This document shows, piece after piece, positions 10,061 through 20,661 of a stretch of DNA of 40,141 bases; position 1 is the stretch's first letter; each line of letters begins with the position of its first letter. This DNA comes from Hypsibius dujardini (taxonomy: Eukaryota; Tardigrada; Eutardigrada; Parachela; Hypsibiidae): NCBI GenBank assembly GCA_001579985.1, contig LRSR01007760.1, forward strand, positions 1-40,141. The letters are read 5' to 3'. The notes beneath the pieces were generated by a model that worked only from the letters and a program-made list of their open reading frames with translations, was not told the DNA's origin and searched no databases. Both the position numbers and the translations under genes were made by a program.

Positions 10061-13000
10061 ATGAATGATCCTCTAAACATCTCTGATTTAGGTGTTTTGT
10101 TCCCTAATCAAGAAATACAAAACGAAATTATTGGGGATTTAAATGATGATATTTCATCGTACAATGTTAATCTAAATTTATTAAGATCAGCTATAAAAGA
10201 TGCTAGAACAGAGTACAGAATTAACATTCAATATAATTTTGAACCAGATAATATAGATTATACTAAAAATCTTATCAGCGAATTTTTTAATAAGACGAGA
10301 TCTCAAATAAAAAGATTAATGAGTAAAGAATTGTCAACTAAAAAATCGTATAAAATTAGTTTCATATTATCAACTAAATTATCTCGCAATAACTTCAATG
10401 GTCGTAATAAAAATAAAGTCAGTGTAATAACCACACCTACATGTACTAAATCAAGATTTATTATGTGTAGAAATGAAATTACATCAGAATTTATACACGA
10501 ACGAATGGATGAAATTACTTCTTACTTAGACAAATTCATTCAAAATGGATCTGGATGGGTAATAGAAAATATTGAACATTTAAACATTGTATTTCGCAAA
10601 TGTAAACCACTGCGGGGTGGTACGTATATGAAGCTTCCAGATTTCATAGGTCAAAAACTCGCTTGTATCAATGTAGAAAATGATGATGATTATTGTTTCG
10701 TTTGGTCTATAGTAGCTGCAAAAAATCCCACAACAAGAAACGCTCAAAGAATTTCACAGCAGTATAAAAAACATTTCAAAGATTTTGATGTTACAGGAAT
10801 TAAATTTCCAATGACTCTAAAAGATATTCGCAAGTTCGAAAATTTAAATAAAAGTAATGTTAGGGTGCTATTTTATAATGAATCAATCACTAAACCTGAT
10901 CAAGGTACATTTGCACCTATTTATTGTAACAGAAATGAAAATGAACAATATGACACAGAAATACTTCTATTAATGTTAAAAAATAGAGAAACAGAAAATT
11001 ATCACTTTGTATGGATAAAAAACGTAAGTAGACTATTATCAACTCAAATAAGTAAACACAAAGAAGCAAAACATTTCTGTTTATTTTGCTTTAACCCCTT
11101 CACTACAGAGGATGTATTGATTAATCATAAAACACTGTGTAAGGAACATCCTGTTGCAATAACTAGCTATCCCAAACCTGAAAAAAATATTATGAAATTT
11201 AAAAATCATCTTCATCAGTACAAATCTCCATTTGTCATTTATTCAGATTTCGAATGTCTACTAATAAAACTGCAAGATTCCAAATTTTCACGAAAACATG
11301 AAGCTTGCAGTTTTGCGATGCAAATGGTTTCTATCTATGGTGAGCATAAACCTTTTTTATATAGAGGGAAAAGGGATGAAAAAGAGGTTATAAATGCCTT
11401 CTACGAACAATTAGAAATATATGCTAAGGAATGTCATGATATTCTAGAAAAAAATGAGCCAATAAAAATGAATAAAGATGACATTAAATCTTACAATGAC
11501 GCTCAAGTGTGTTATATTTGCCAAGAGGAATTTAATGGAGAAACTGAATACAAACAACAACCACAACCTTCTGAATCTGACTATGAACCAGATGAAGAAG
11601 ATACAGATTATACTGATTATGGAGAGGAGGGAGATGAAGTGGATTTCTATCCTGAAGACTTTAACGACGAGTTTTATCCTGATGTAGACGACACCCCCTT
11701 AATAGAGAACCAACAAACTTATTTGGAAAAAGAAAAGAAAAAGACTGAGAGTGAACGGAAAAGGTTACTTAAAGTTAGAGATCATGATCATTTCACTGGG
11801 AAGTTCCGAGGAGCTGCACATGCTGGATGTAATTTGAAATTGAGAAAAAATTTATACAGAATAAAAGTTCTGTTTCATAATTTAAAGAATTACGATTCTC
11901 ACCTATTTGTTAAACAAATTGACAAATTACAGAATGTCACAGTCATTGCTAAAACAATGGAAAAATTTGTAAAAATAACGGGAAAAATCAAATTTCCAAA
12001 AAGAAACAAAACGAAACACTTTATTCCAAGTATGACATTTGAATTTCTTGACAGTATGCAGTTTTTGAATTCCTCTCTGGAAAAGTTAGTGAGTAATTTA
12101 CTACCCGAAGATTTTAAATTTACGGATAAACACTTCGGAGTATTATCCAAATTAATTAAGAAAAAAGGTGTTTATCCTTACGATTTTATGGATAGCTTCG
12201 AAAAATTTCAAATTAAAAACAAACTATCTAAAAATGACTTCTTCAATCACCTTAAAAACAAAGCATGTTCTGACGAGGACTATAAAATATATGTAGATAA
12301 CTTTGATAAATTAAAGTGCAAAAATATGGGTGATTGGCATGATCACTACTTATATTCAGATGTAAGTTTTTTAGCAGACGTGTTTGAAAAATTCAGAGAA
12401 ATTTGTTTAAAATTCTATGAAGTAGATCCTGTATATTATTCTACAGCACCTTCCCTAGCGTTTGATGCTATGCTTAAAATGACTAGAGTGGAGTTAGAAC
12501 TAATAACTGATCCAGATATGTACCTATTATTTGAATAATCTATACGAGGTGGAAATGTTAATGTGCGCACTAGATATGTAAAGGCTAACAATAAATATTT
12601 GGCCGATTATGATGAAAGTAACCGTTCAACTTTTATCAGATATTTTGATGCATGTGCATTATACAGTCACATTATGAAAATGCTTCTACCGACTAGAGGA
12701 TTCAAGTGGGATACTAACTTGGATAAATTTACGACAGAATACATAATGAAGTTAAAAAATAACCTCACACGCTCTCATTTATTTGTGGTGGACTTGGATG
12801 TTCCAGATGAAATTCACGATATGTGCAATGATGTACCTCTAGCGCCAGAACAAAAACTCATCATTGATGATATGTTAAGCCCAAAGGCAAAAGAATTGAA
12901 ACCTATACATCAAAAACCTTCTATAAAATTAATTTCTGATCTTTCAAACAAAAGAGAGTATGTTCTTCATCAAGAAAACCTCCAATATTATTTAAGCAAA

Positions 13001-13959
13001 GGAATGATACTTAAAAAAGTGCATAAAGTTATTAAATATAGACAGGAAGCCTTTATGGCACCATATATCAATTTCAATATAAATCAAAGAAATAAGTCAA
13101 CAGCTACACCGTTTGAAAAAGATTTCTTCAAACTGATGAATAACTCTGTGTTTGGAAAAACAATGGAAAATGTAAGACTGTATCAAACAGTCAGAGTGTG
13201 TACTAGCCATAAACAATACACAGAAAAGATAACTCCAAATATTTGGTTTGAAGATGACATCCAAATTCACGAAAACCTGCTATTCTGTAAATTCAGACAA
13301 CATAGAGTCGAACTCTGTAAACCTATTTACATCGGTAGTAAGATTTTAGATTTAAGTAAAGTTCACATGTATAAATTTCATTATGATGTCATGTTGAAAA
13401 AATATGGTTTGAAAAAGCAATTTTCTTTAATGGAGATACAGATTCCTAAATGTATTTTATTCAAACAGAAGATTTCTATGAAGACTTGCATAATGACAAA
13501 GAATTTGCTTCTCATTTTGATTTGTCTGTATATCCTAAGAAGCATAAATTGTATCATATAAAAAACAAAGGTCTTACAGGATATTTTAAAGATGAAGCAC
13601 AAGATGGAGAATCTTTAAAGGAAATATCTGAAGTAATTTCAATTCGCTCAAAAATGTATCACGCCAACTTACATGACACTGAAGATCCAAACTATAATAA
13701 GAGCGAACAGGCAACAAAAGGTTGTCCAAAAGGTAGTTTATTAAAAAAAGACTTTAAGGACTGTTTATTCGATAATAAGACAAAAGAAATAGAGTTCAAT
13801 ACTTTCAAAAGCGAAAATCATCAATTATTTACTAATCATGTAGATAAATTAGCTTTGGTTAATTATGATGACAAATCATGGCTCAGAGAAGATGGATGAA
13901 CAACATATGCTTATGGTCATTATAAGACAAAGAAAATAATACAAAAATGTAATAATTGA
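10061..13959 (+). pseudogene. polB: Polinton DNA polymerase B (protein-primed type), broken
   Basis: Family-B polymerase that replicates the element, about 1,300 codons long. A long N-terminal domain is followed by a C2H2-like finger (CLFCF...H...C) near residue 345, Exo I (YSDFECL), an acidic insert, a Cys/His endonuclease-VII-like segment (CYICQEEF ... RDHDHFTGKFRG), Exo II (FHNLKNYDSH) and Exo III (YSDVSFLADVF). Next come palm motif A (YFDACALYSHI, with Ser where the family usually has Pro), motif B (NNSVFGKT) and motif C (DTDS at 13435-13446). Breaks: TAA at 12536-12538; a one-base-type frameshift near 13400-13430; TAA at 13447-13449 directly after motif C; TGA at 13897-13899. The ATG at 10061 is preferred over the TTG at 10040. 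As it stands no full polymerase can be made. Confidence 0.93.
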
Positions 13960-13979
13960 GCTTGGGATTGATTAATAAC

Positions 13980-14186
13980 TTAGATTTTATCATTACTGTT
14001 ACCTCTAAACAAACTTTCTCTATGGAACATGTCTTTACTTCTATCATTTTTTTTGTATACAATATAACTCATTAATATATTAAAACTTGTAAAAAGTATT
14101 TCTGCTATCCCCAGACTTGCGTTACTCCATTGATTAATTGCTTGTTGGTTACATATTTCTTTACACATCTCATATGTTACGTTCAT
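13980..14186 (-). CDS. Small putative membrane protein, 68 aa
   Basis: Unrecognised. It runs from the ATG at 14186 (MNVTYEMCKE) to the stop at 13980, with one hydrophobic stretch (IAEILFTSFNILMSYIVY) likely to be a membrane helix and a charged C-terminus. It lies between polymerase and integrase, diverging from the integrase start 28 bp away, in a gap otherwise empty of genes. No database relation can be claimed, and it could be a chance frame in AT-rich DNA. Confidence 0.35.
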   Translation of the reverse strand: MNVTYEMCKEICNQQAINQWSNASLGIAEILFTSFNILMSYIVYKKNDRSKDMFHRESLFRGNSNDKI

Positions 14187-14213
14187 TTTCATAATATTTT
14201 TCCTAAAGTCAAA

Positions 14214-15130
14214 ATGAATCTTCAAAACCTATACTACGATCCAACAATAGGTTATCAGTCTTCATCAAAATTAAATTCCAAACTTGATGAAAAACTTTCT
14301 ACTATATCTCTAAATAAATTTCTTAAAAATCAATTTACGAATCAAATAAATAAAGAGTCCAAAAAACAAAAAAACTTACAATACTGTAAATGCTTATGCT
14401 CCAAGAGAAAACTATCAAATTGATATAATAATTTACGACAGATTTATCATGAACAAATACAAATACATACTAGTATGCATCGATGTATACTCTAGATACT
14501 TACAACTACTCCCTATGACAAATAGGCGATTTCCTACAATTATGACAAATATAAAAAAAATATTTTCACACATGGGTATTCCACAAAATGTTAACTGTGA
14601 CAATGAATTTAATACTCATCAGTTTAGAGATTATTGGAAGGCAAACAATATAGAACTATATTTTTCCGACCCAAACGAGATAAATAAAAATGCTATATTT
14701 GAGCGAGTAAATAGGACGATTGCGCAAATGCTGCAAAAATGGAGAACTGCAACTGGACTTCGAGCATGGTACAAAATACTGCCAGATATTCAGGATAATT
14801 ACAATATTACCGTACACAGCACAATAAAAAATAAACCGATAGATGTGTTCAATAAGTCAGCCGATAATCTTCAAAAAAGAATAATTTTGATACCAAAACT
14901 TAATATAAGAGATAAAGATCGCTAGATAAAAAAAAATTTGATAAGGGCGACAGGCTGCGATATTCTAGTGAGGTGTATGAAGTCATTGCGAGAATAGGTC
15001 ATAAGTAAAATTAAAGAATGTTGAAACTGATGCTAAAGTTCAAAAACTATATAAAGAGTATGAGCTTCAAAAAATTATTCTAGCAGAAAGTTATCCCAAT
15101 TACGTGGGAAAGAAAGGAGGATTCAAATAA
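14214..15130 (+). pseudogene. int: Polinton integrase (retroviral-type DDE), frameshifted
   Basis: Catalyses insertion of the element and accounts for the 6-bp target duplication. Begins MNLQNLYYDPTIG at 14214. The core holds the three acidic residues: Asp in YQIDIII (about 14412-14432), Asp in NCDNEF (about 14594) and Glu in FERVNRT (about 14699). The C-terminal part is basic and resembles the chromodomain/SH3-like tail of Polinton integrases. At least three frameshifts: near 14375, at the A-run near 14930, and near 15005. It ends one base before the oppositely oriented ATPase stop (15132), so the two genes are tail-to-tail. About 305 codons, the usual size, and inactive as it stands. Confidence 0.9.
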
Positions 15131-15131
15131 T

Positions 15132-17313
15132 TTATTTCAAACTCCAAAACATCCAATATTGTTTAGAAATTAGTTTTTTAATATTTTCATCATGTATTTT
15201 GCTTCTTCTACTGAGCATCATTTTGTCTAAAATATCTGCATCAATACTAGTGAACTTATCTAAAATTGCTCGTCTTAAATTATTTTTTTTATGAAGATCA
15301 AATTTATTTTTGAACTCGAAGAAATTGATTGAATCAAAATTCCTTTCATTTTTTCTGATAGGTTCTAAATTTGTTGTTGCATCTTTTTCATTTTCATGAC
15401 TAAGGTAGAAAATTTTACCGCTTTTATCTGAGCAGTAACTTTTAAAAGTGTTGAGTAATATCCAGGGATATATAATTTTAGTCTCTTTCATGTAATTTTC
15501 ATATAATTCTTTCAAATTCTCAATACCACATTTTTTCTCAATATTATGTAAAATATCCCCGTGTACATTTTTTGTAAAGAAATAGTAATGTGAATTTACT
15601 TTGACTGTCACATGCAACTCATTAAAATTCTGTGTACAGAATACTAAACTGATTCCATTATGTCTACTTTTAGTGAAAATTTGTTTAATGAATTTATTAC
15701 TACTTGCCTCTGCATGGAAGTCATCAACAATAGCAAGCGTCTGAATTTCTGTGTTTAAAACAATTTTGTTTCTGTTATCTTCATTTATGGATGCGTCTCA
15801 AATCTGTATCGAAACCCGTAACAAAACCGTAACTCTGTCTCATTTTACTGGTTTTGCTGTACCATATCTGACGATACGGTTCGGTAAACCGAAAAGATCT
15901 GAGACATCGGTATGGTTCGAAACCTTTTGCGTCTCAAATTTGTACCGTATCGTACCATATCGAAGTTTTCCCTAAACCATACCTCGAAACCTATCAGTGT
16001 CTCAAATCATTTCGTTTCGAACCGAATTCGTTATAGATGACGTCAATTTTCCATTGTCTGCGCCGTACCAAGTGTAACCACCTATGCGAGGTGGTTTTTG
16101 GGGTATCTTTTCGGGAGTGCGTCTCTTGCTGAGAAATTTGTTCCATTCAGGTTCTTTTCTTTTTTAATTATCTTCATTATTCGATTTTGAAATTCTTTCG
16201 TCTGAACATTTGGAAATGGACGACGACGAGTCCGACGACGATCTCCCGGCCACGGGCCCGATCTGGCGTCTTTGTTGGCAGCAGCAAACTGCGAGAACAT
16301 GCGGATTCTCTCGATGGGGCAGGACATTTTACTTCAGCGTGGCGTATTGAACAAATCAGCTGGGCAAGAAGGTCCTGACCACAGTGAAATTTTGAAGTCG
16401 ACGAAGGCGCTATATAAACGGTTGGCCCTCACAGTAGTGCCCTCATTGCTTTACCACATAATTTAAGAGCACACTCATGATTGATTGGGTGATTGATTTA
16501 CAGTATCATTATACTACTGTACTTGATTGAACTCTTGGATATTTTTCGCTGTCGGTGTGGTTTATTGCTCCACTGTTGCTCCACTTACTTCATCTGGGCA
16601 TGAGGAAGGGGTGCCCATTTAGTCTTCCGCGGCGCTCTGGTTTTCGGAGGCATGTCGTGTCACAATCACAGGAATAAGGTGATAAACAAATGCAAACCCA
16701 AAATTTGGGAAGTTAAAACATTAAATTTAGCGGACCCGCTCTGCCGCGAATTTTTTAAAACCGTAACGACAGTGAACCAAATTGATACGAGACGATGTAA
16801 AACGGTGTATCGAACCGATTAAAAACGAAACTCATTCCGAATCGTACCCTGCGATTTCAGTTCGATACACGGTTCGAAACACTGAGTGTCTCACATCCGA
16901 ACCATGCGAGCGATACAAATACGTTACGGTTCGATACGTTACAGATACTGATTTGAGACGCACCCTATATCTTTAAGTTTTTCCATAAGCTCTTCGAGAG
17001 TTTTAGGAAGAGTAGACAGAATAATTATTGGTAAATCACTAATATCGATTTTTTCTTCTAGTTTATTAAAAAATGTTTCGTATTCCGATTGAGCATCTGG
17101 GCTTATTATAATTATTTGATCCCAAATTCTGTATTCCAATCCATATTTTATTAAATTCATCACTATTTCTGTTTTACCTGATCCTGTTTTACCACACACA
17201 ATCGTGCTTGAGGGATGAGTGATAAAATTCGTTACATTTTTTATATTTCTAAATAATGGTGTTTCCTTGTATCCAGCCATACTTGGATATGTAAAGCACT
17301 TTAAGGAAGCCAT
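15132..17313 (-). pseudogene. Polinton packaging ATPase (FtsK/HerA type), split by a nested transposon
   Basis: Genome-packaging ATPase of the viral particle. The 5' part (17313-16966) starts MASLKCFTYPS and has the Walker A motif GKTGSGKT at about residues 44-51. The 3' part (15788-15132) begins within a reading frame open in phase with the 5' part and holds the Walker B-like LAIVDDF and a downstream CTQN that fits the sensor position. The two parts are separated only by the element at 15789-16965, whose 3-bp duplication keeps phase. Without it the gene would have about 333 codons, normal for the family. An in-frame codon upstream (17340) would add MRILGNFCD; I prefer 17313. Both exons of the break are otherwise free of stops. 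Confidence 0.88.
15789..16965. mobile_element. Nested DNA transposon, 1,177 bp, inside the ATPase gene
   Basis: The ends are inverted (GGATGCGTCTCAAATC on the left; the right end complements to GGGTGCGTCTCAAATC) with a TAT duplication at 15786-15788 and 16966-16968. Long arms of about 250 bp carry repeated GTCTCA and CGGTTCGAAAC-like words in both orientations, as seen in subterminal transposase-binding regions. The GC-richer middle (16080-16660) holds short frames with no recognised transposase, and a TATATAA at about 16412. A 3-bp duplication with GG-starting ends would fit PIF/Harbinger-related elements, but the family is unproven. Probably non-autonomous. Confidence 0.75.
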
Positions 17314-17418
17314 GTCACAAAAATTCCCAAGAATTCTCAAGAATTCTTAAGAATTCTTACAGCTGTATATAAATATACTGAAAAAAAATTATTAAATTTT
17401 TTTATATATAGATAAAAA
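17314..17418. promoter_or_regulatory. Divergent intergenic region with AAGAATTC repeats and a TATA-like tract
   Basis: The gap between the ATPase (-) and secreted-protein (+) starts contains four closely spaced GAATTC-like palindromes (17323-17358: CAAGAATTCTC, CAAGAATTCTT, AAGAATTCTT), then TATATAAATATA and a second T/A-rich tract just before the ATG at 17419. The layout suggests a shared bidirectional promoter. The role is inferred from position only. Confidence 0.45.
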
Positions 17419-17859
17419 ATGTTTTTGCCAAGCTCAATGTTAATTTTGTTTCTAGTGATAGTTACAGTTCACAGTGAATTTATTGACTTACTGTATACTG
17501 AAGGCTGTCCTCTTTCACAATGCAAATATTCAAGGCATTATCATTACCTGGACTGTAGAGGATTAAATGGAACTAAGCTTACGATCCCAAAGGTGGATAG
17601 TTTTATAGAGGCATACTATACTGGAATTAATTATAACATAATAGATTTCAGATTTGCAGAACAAGAATGTTTACCACCATTTTCTGAATTAAGAAATATA
17701 TTTCCAGATCTGGTTACAGTATTGATTGATTTTAATCCTAATCTCTGCTGCAAAGAATTGATTAATTACGCTAAACTTGGAGTTACTTCTCCTGTATCTT
17801 CATGTAATGTTCAAAAAAAATATTTTAGTTATTTGACATTAATATTAAAAATCAAATAG
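17419..17859 (+). CDS. Secreted Cys-rich protein, 146 aa (accessory Polinton gene)
   Basis: Not recognised as a named family. The N-terminus (LILFLVIVTVHS) is a clear signal peptide, with predicted cleavage near residue 20. The mature part has cysteines in GCPLSQC, DCRG, QEC, CC and SC, plus LRR-like wording (FPDLVTVLIDFNP), so a leucine-rich-repeat N-cap type fold is possible. An NGT glycosylation site is present. The frame is intact, although the tail follows an A-run and may be shifted. It converges with the fiber-like gene and overlaps its stop by about 15 bp. A secreted or envelope-type protein is unusual for the conserved Polinton core and may act on the host cell surface; that is inference. 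Confidence 0.65.
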   Translation: MFLPSSMLILFLVIVTVHSEFIDLLYTEGCPLSQCKYSRHYHYLDCRGLNGTKLTIPKVDSFIEAYYTGINYNIIDFRFAEQECLPPFSELRNIFPDLVTVLIDFNPNLCCKELINYAKLGVTSPVSSCNVQKKYFSYLTLILKIK

Positions 17860-18768
17860 CTCTTCTACTAGTAAATCACAACGGAAAATACTCCGATTAC
17901 TTTCATTACAAGTTACTGTAATATTTTCATTGATTTTAAAATAATGAAGTAAAACATCAGTTAAATTTTTTTCGCTTGTTAATTGTTTTGTCCATAGAGT
18001 TGAAGAACCAATTCCATTAGGAAACGGAAACTGACTTAATAAATTTAGTTCAGTCACATTTTCTAACAATAAGAATAAAGTTATTTTCACAACTCTATTT
18101 TTTGTTGATTTTATTCCAGACATTGTTGTTGATGCCAGGTCTTTCTTATGCAAAAGAAACTGGTCTTTACTAAAAATTTGTCCACAATTTTTTCCTTCAC
18201 TGTAAACTAATGAACCTCTTTGATTATCTTTGTTCAGTAAAAATCTGGTATTTAGCGGTTTTGTAGCCAAACATAACCTATTGTTTTTTATTTGTAACGG
18301 CAGTTCACAATTTATTTTCAACCCACTATTGCCTTGTTGCAATGCTGAGTTAGGTTCAATAGAAATACATAAGCCGTTAACGTTTGTATTAAGCGCAGAT
18401 GTTTCATCAATTTTTAGTGCTAGTTTTCCATTTTACAAATACAATGGATTATTAGGGAGTGATAAACCTATCCTGTTTTGGGATACCCCTATTCCTCCTC
18501 CTGGAATGATGCATTCATTTGAATTAAATGACAAAATATTGTTTTCACTAATTTCTATTATTTTTTTGTCGGACTGAATTCTTTGATCTTTTATCGACAA
18601 AGTTAGTAATTCATCACACTGTTCCATCTTGATAGGTTCCAAACACTGTATGTTTTTTAAAACATTATTTTTTGATATTTTAATTCCTAGGTTGTCAATT
18701 TTGTTTTCTGAAACATAGTCATCAATTGATGTTTCTAACTCACTAGATAAATACTGTGAACAAGACAT
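17845..18768 (-). pseudogene. Fiber-like protein (shaft-type repeats plus C-terminal knob), one stop
   Basis: One frame of about 307 codons interrupted by a single TAA at 18433-18435. Residues about 25-170 show repeated short beta-strand/turn units in which alternating hydrophobic strands end in Gly, Pro or Asn turns (for example NGKLALKID, GLCISIEPNSAL, GLKINCELPLQI, NNRLCL). This is the pattern of the triple beta-spiral shaft of adenovirus fibers. A non-repetitive C-terminal segment of about 150 aa could be the receptor-binding head. The N-terminus (MSCSQYLSS) would anchor to the penton. It lies among capsid genes. The call rests on pattern, not a search; a tail or spike protein of another fold is possible. 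Confidence 0.5.
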
Positions 18769-18805
18769 TATGGCAATTTCGGATACAGAACTGGTTCAAC
18801 AAAAA

Positions 18806-19132
18806 TTACTTAAATTTTTCGTTCAGAACTTTGCAATAATTTCTCAGTATACTAAGTAAAATTAAATCAATATTTTTTAATCTTTTTGATTTTTTGACAA
18901 CGGTGAATAAATTCTCAATTATACTACCTGTTTCGTGCAAATAATCATATCGAGTGATGGGGCTTAGATGTAACTTCTCAGTTGAGAGTCTGCATCTTTT
19001 CAATCTGGCATCAAGTGTGTTCTTATCTTTTTCTTTTATCTCTTTTAAATCTCTGATGAAAAGCCTAAAATTTTCAATAAATTCGTTGAACTCACAAATC
19101 TCTGGCCACAGTTTATTGAATGGAGACTCCAT
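18806..19132 (-). CDS. Helical protein of unknown function, 108 aa
   Basis: Unrecognised. An intact frame from the ATG at 19132 (MESPFNKLW), rich in Lys, Glu, Leu and Ile and predicted to be mostly alpha-helical, with no signal peptide or membrane segment. It is co-directional with the fiber-like gene (37 bp downstream) and the pX-like gene (about 35 bp upstream), so the three look like one minus-strand cluster. A structural or scaffolding role is a guess from position. Confidence 0.55.
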   Translation of the reverse strand: MESPFNKLWPEICEFNEFIENFRLFIRDLKEIKEKDKNTLDARLKRCRLSTEKLHLSPITRYDYLHETGSIIENLFTVVKKSKRLKNIDLILLSILRNYCKVLNEKFK

Positions 19133-19167
19133 TTGAATGACTATATACTATAGCTGTTTAATTTTAT

Positions 19168-19791
19168 TTATTTCTCAACGATTTTATTAACAGCGTATCC
19201 TCCTAATGCTGTAGCACCTCCTAGAGCAGCTGCCTTTATAGCAGCAATTCCAGCTGGAATTAATCCAGCTAAAAATGGCAGAAATCCTCCTCTTTGACTG
19301 TTTGGAATTAGGTAATACTGATGATTAATTTTGCCTATTTTTATTGGTTCCAAAGGATTTTCAGGCAACAGTAAATCTTCACGAATAAATCCTTTACCAA
19401 GCATATAATGTACTGCTTCTTTGTGTGTCTTCCCTTTAACTTCCCAATTTTTTTCTGTGTATTGGATATTTTTAACTTTTATTTGTTTTATTTTTGGAGT
19501 TCTCAGTACTGACGAACCAGTTTGTGACTGAATTATTTGGTTCCACCCATTTCCACTTTGTGATTTAATTTCTTGTTTCCAACCTTCACCAAGTTGAGAA
19601 ACTTTCACTTTTCCGTCTTTTTTAATTATTTTGAATTCTTTTTCAACCTTTTTACCTTGAACTAAAACAGTTGTCTGTTCCCCTTCTTTTAAAATATCAT
19701 TCAAATGAATTTGTGCAGCTTCTATATAACTTTTTGCCTTAACACTATGCTTATTTCCGACACTGTCATTTACAACAAATGAATGGCTTAT
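19168..19791 (-). CDS. pX/core-like virion protein with hydrophobic Gly/Ala C-terminus
   Basis: The main part is a Lys-rich region with repeats of the type GEGWKQEIKSQ / GNGWNQIIQSQ. The C-terminus (GGFLPFLAGLIPAGIAAIKA) is a glycine- and alanine-rich hydrophobic helix like that of the pX-type core proteins known from adenoviruses and adintoviruses. The frame is open to 19791, where an ATA stands where a start would be expected. The first in-frame start-like codon after that is the TTG at 19704. Either the ATG was lost or translation starts downstream. It diverges from the penton gene, with 54 bp between 19791 and 19846. Confidence 0.6.
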   Translation of the reverse strand: MSHSFVVNDSVGNKHSVKAKSYIEAAQIHLNDILKEGEQTTVLVQGKKVEKEFKIIKKDGKVKVSQLGEGWKQEIKSQSGNGWNQIIQSQTGSSVLRTPKIKQIKVKNIQYTEKNWEVKGKTHKEAVHYMLGKGFIREDLLLPENPLEPIKIGKINHQYYLIPNSQRGGFLPFLAGLIPAGIAAIKAAALGGATALGGYAVNKIVEK

Positions 19792-19845
19792 TTTTGAAAT
19801 TATATAATTTTATTTTATCTACAATATAAGTGAAATAAAATAAAA
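19792..19845. promoter_or_regulatory. Divergent AT-rich gap between pX-like and penton genes
   Basis: 54 bp of A/T-rich DNA including TATATAATTTT and AAAATAAAAATGG at the penton start. It separates two head-to-head genes and probably holds both promoters. Nothing more specific is visible. Confidence 0.35.
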
Positions 19846-20607
19846 ATGGTGAGCTATGTGGGAGATAATTTCAAGTTTGGATTTTCGTCTGTTTCGGATA
19901 AAGGGGAAAGATTACTATTACACCCTAAAGTATGTTGGAATTATAATAAAGAGAAAAAATATGTGTGTGACATCAATAACGGTTACATGAGATGTAATCA
20001 TAACACCTTACTTTCTTCAGAAAATATTTTAACTGTTAATAAAATTAATAAACAAATCAAACTTGATAACTACAGAACTGTAGAATCATTGCTAACAGAA
20101 ATAAATAAAACTTTAAATAATTCTGGTGTTTTCGATCTCTACTCTAACGATAAAAGATTTTTACAATTAATTGTAAATCCAAATAATAGTATAGAATTGG
20201 CCGAAAATAGTCCTTTGCTGCATACAGGATTTGAGAAAGGAATTTATGGGGAAGGTATTTATATTGGCAAAACTTTTTGGAGTAAGTCTGGGCGTAAAGA
20301 ATTAATTTATGTTACATTACCTAATATTATTCAAAGTGGATTTACCCGTATTATGCCTCATTCTAATAGTAGTATCTCTGGAATCGTTGGTCTATTGAGA
20401 CTAATGGATGGGAAAGATGACAGTGATCATATGTTTTTTTCAAGTAATGATTTTGTTGTTGTGGATGTATTTCCCCAAACTCAATTCAGTGGAACTTTGA
20501 AATTATATTACAATATAGGGCAACTACTGGAATTCGATAGGACAAGTCTATTGGAAAATGATGTTAATTTTGAAATTTGGTTTTCAATGAAGATGTTAAC
20601 AAATTAA
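19846..20607 (+). CDS. Minor capsid (penton-like) protein, 253 aa
   Basis: Intact frame from ATG (MVSYVGDNF) to TAA. Size, position directly before the major capsid gene and beta-rich composition fit the single jelly-roll penton of Polintons, which occupies the vertices of the icosahedral particle. Segments such as RFLQLIVNPNNSIEL and GTLKLYYNIGQLLEF look like consecutive beta strands. No membrane segment. It is one of the few structural genes here without a stop, so it may be still translated or simply by chance undamaged. Identification is by context and fold pattern, not by search. Confidence 0.7.
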   Translation: MVSYVGDNFKFGFSSVSDKGERLLLHPKVCWNYNKEKKYVCDINNGYMRCNHNTLLSSENILTVNKINKQIKLDNYRTVESLLTEINKTLNNSGVFDLYSNDKRFLQLIVNPNNSIELAENSPLLHTGFEKGIYGEGIYIGKTFWSKSGRKELIYVTLPNIIQSGFTRIMPHSNSSISGIVGLLRLMDGKDDSDHMFFSSNDFVVVDVFPQTQFSGTLKLYYNIGQLLEFDRTSLLENDVNFEIWFSMKMLTN

Positions 20608-20661
20608 ATGTTTTCAATTACATTTTTTCCTGAAGATATAGTCAAATTAACAATTTAAAAG

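Noticed and set aside
12536-13899. In-frame stops in the polymerase as possible recoding or read-through
   Set aside because: Two different stop codons plus a frameshift, and similar lesions in integrase, capsid and fiber-like genes, point to decay.
14214-15130. LTR retrotransposon, because of the retroviral-type integrase
   Set aside because: No reverse transcriptase, protease-RT order or LTRs; the ends are inverted, and polymerase B and capsid genes are present.
16082-16466. Transposase or DNA-binding gene in the nested element
   Set aside because: Several overlapping short frames on both strands, none with a catalytic or Myb-type motif; kept only as part of the mobile element.
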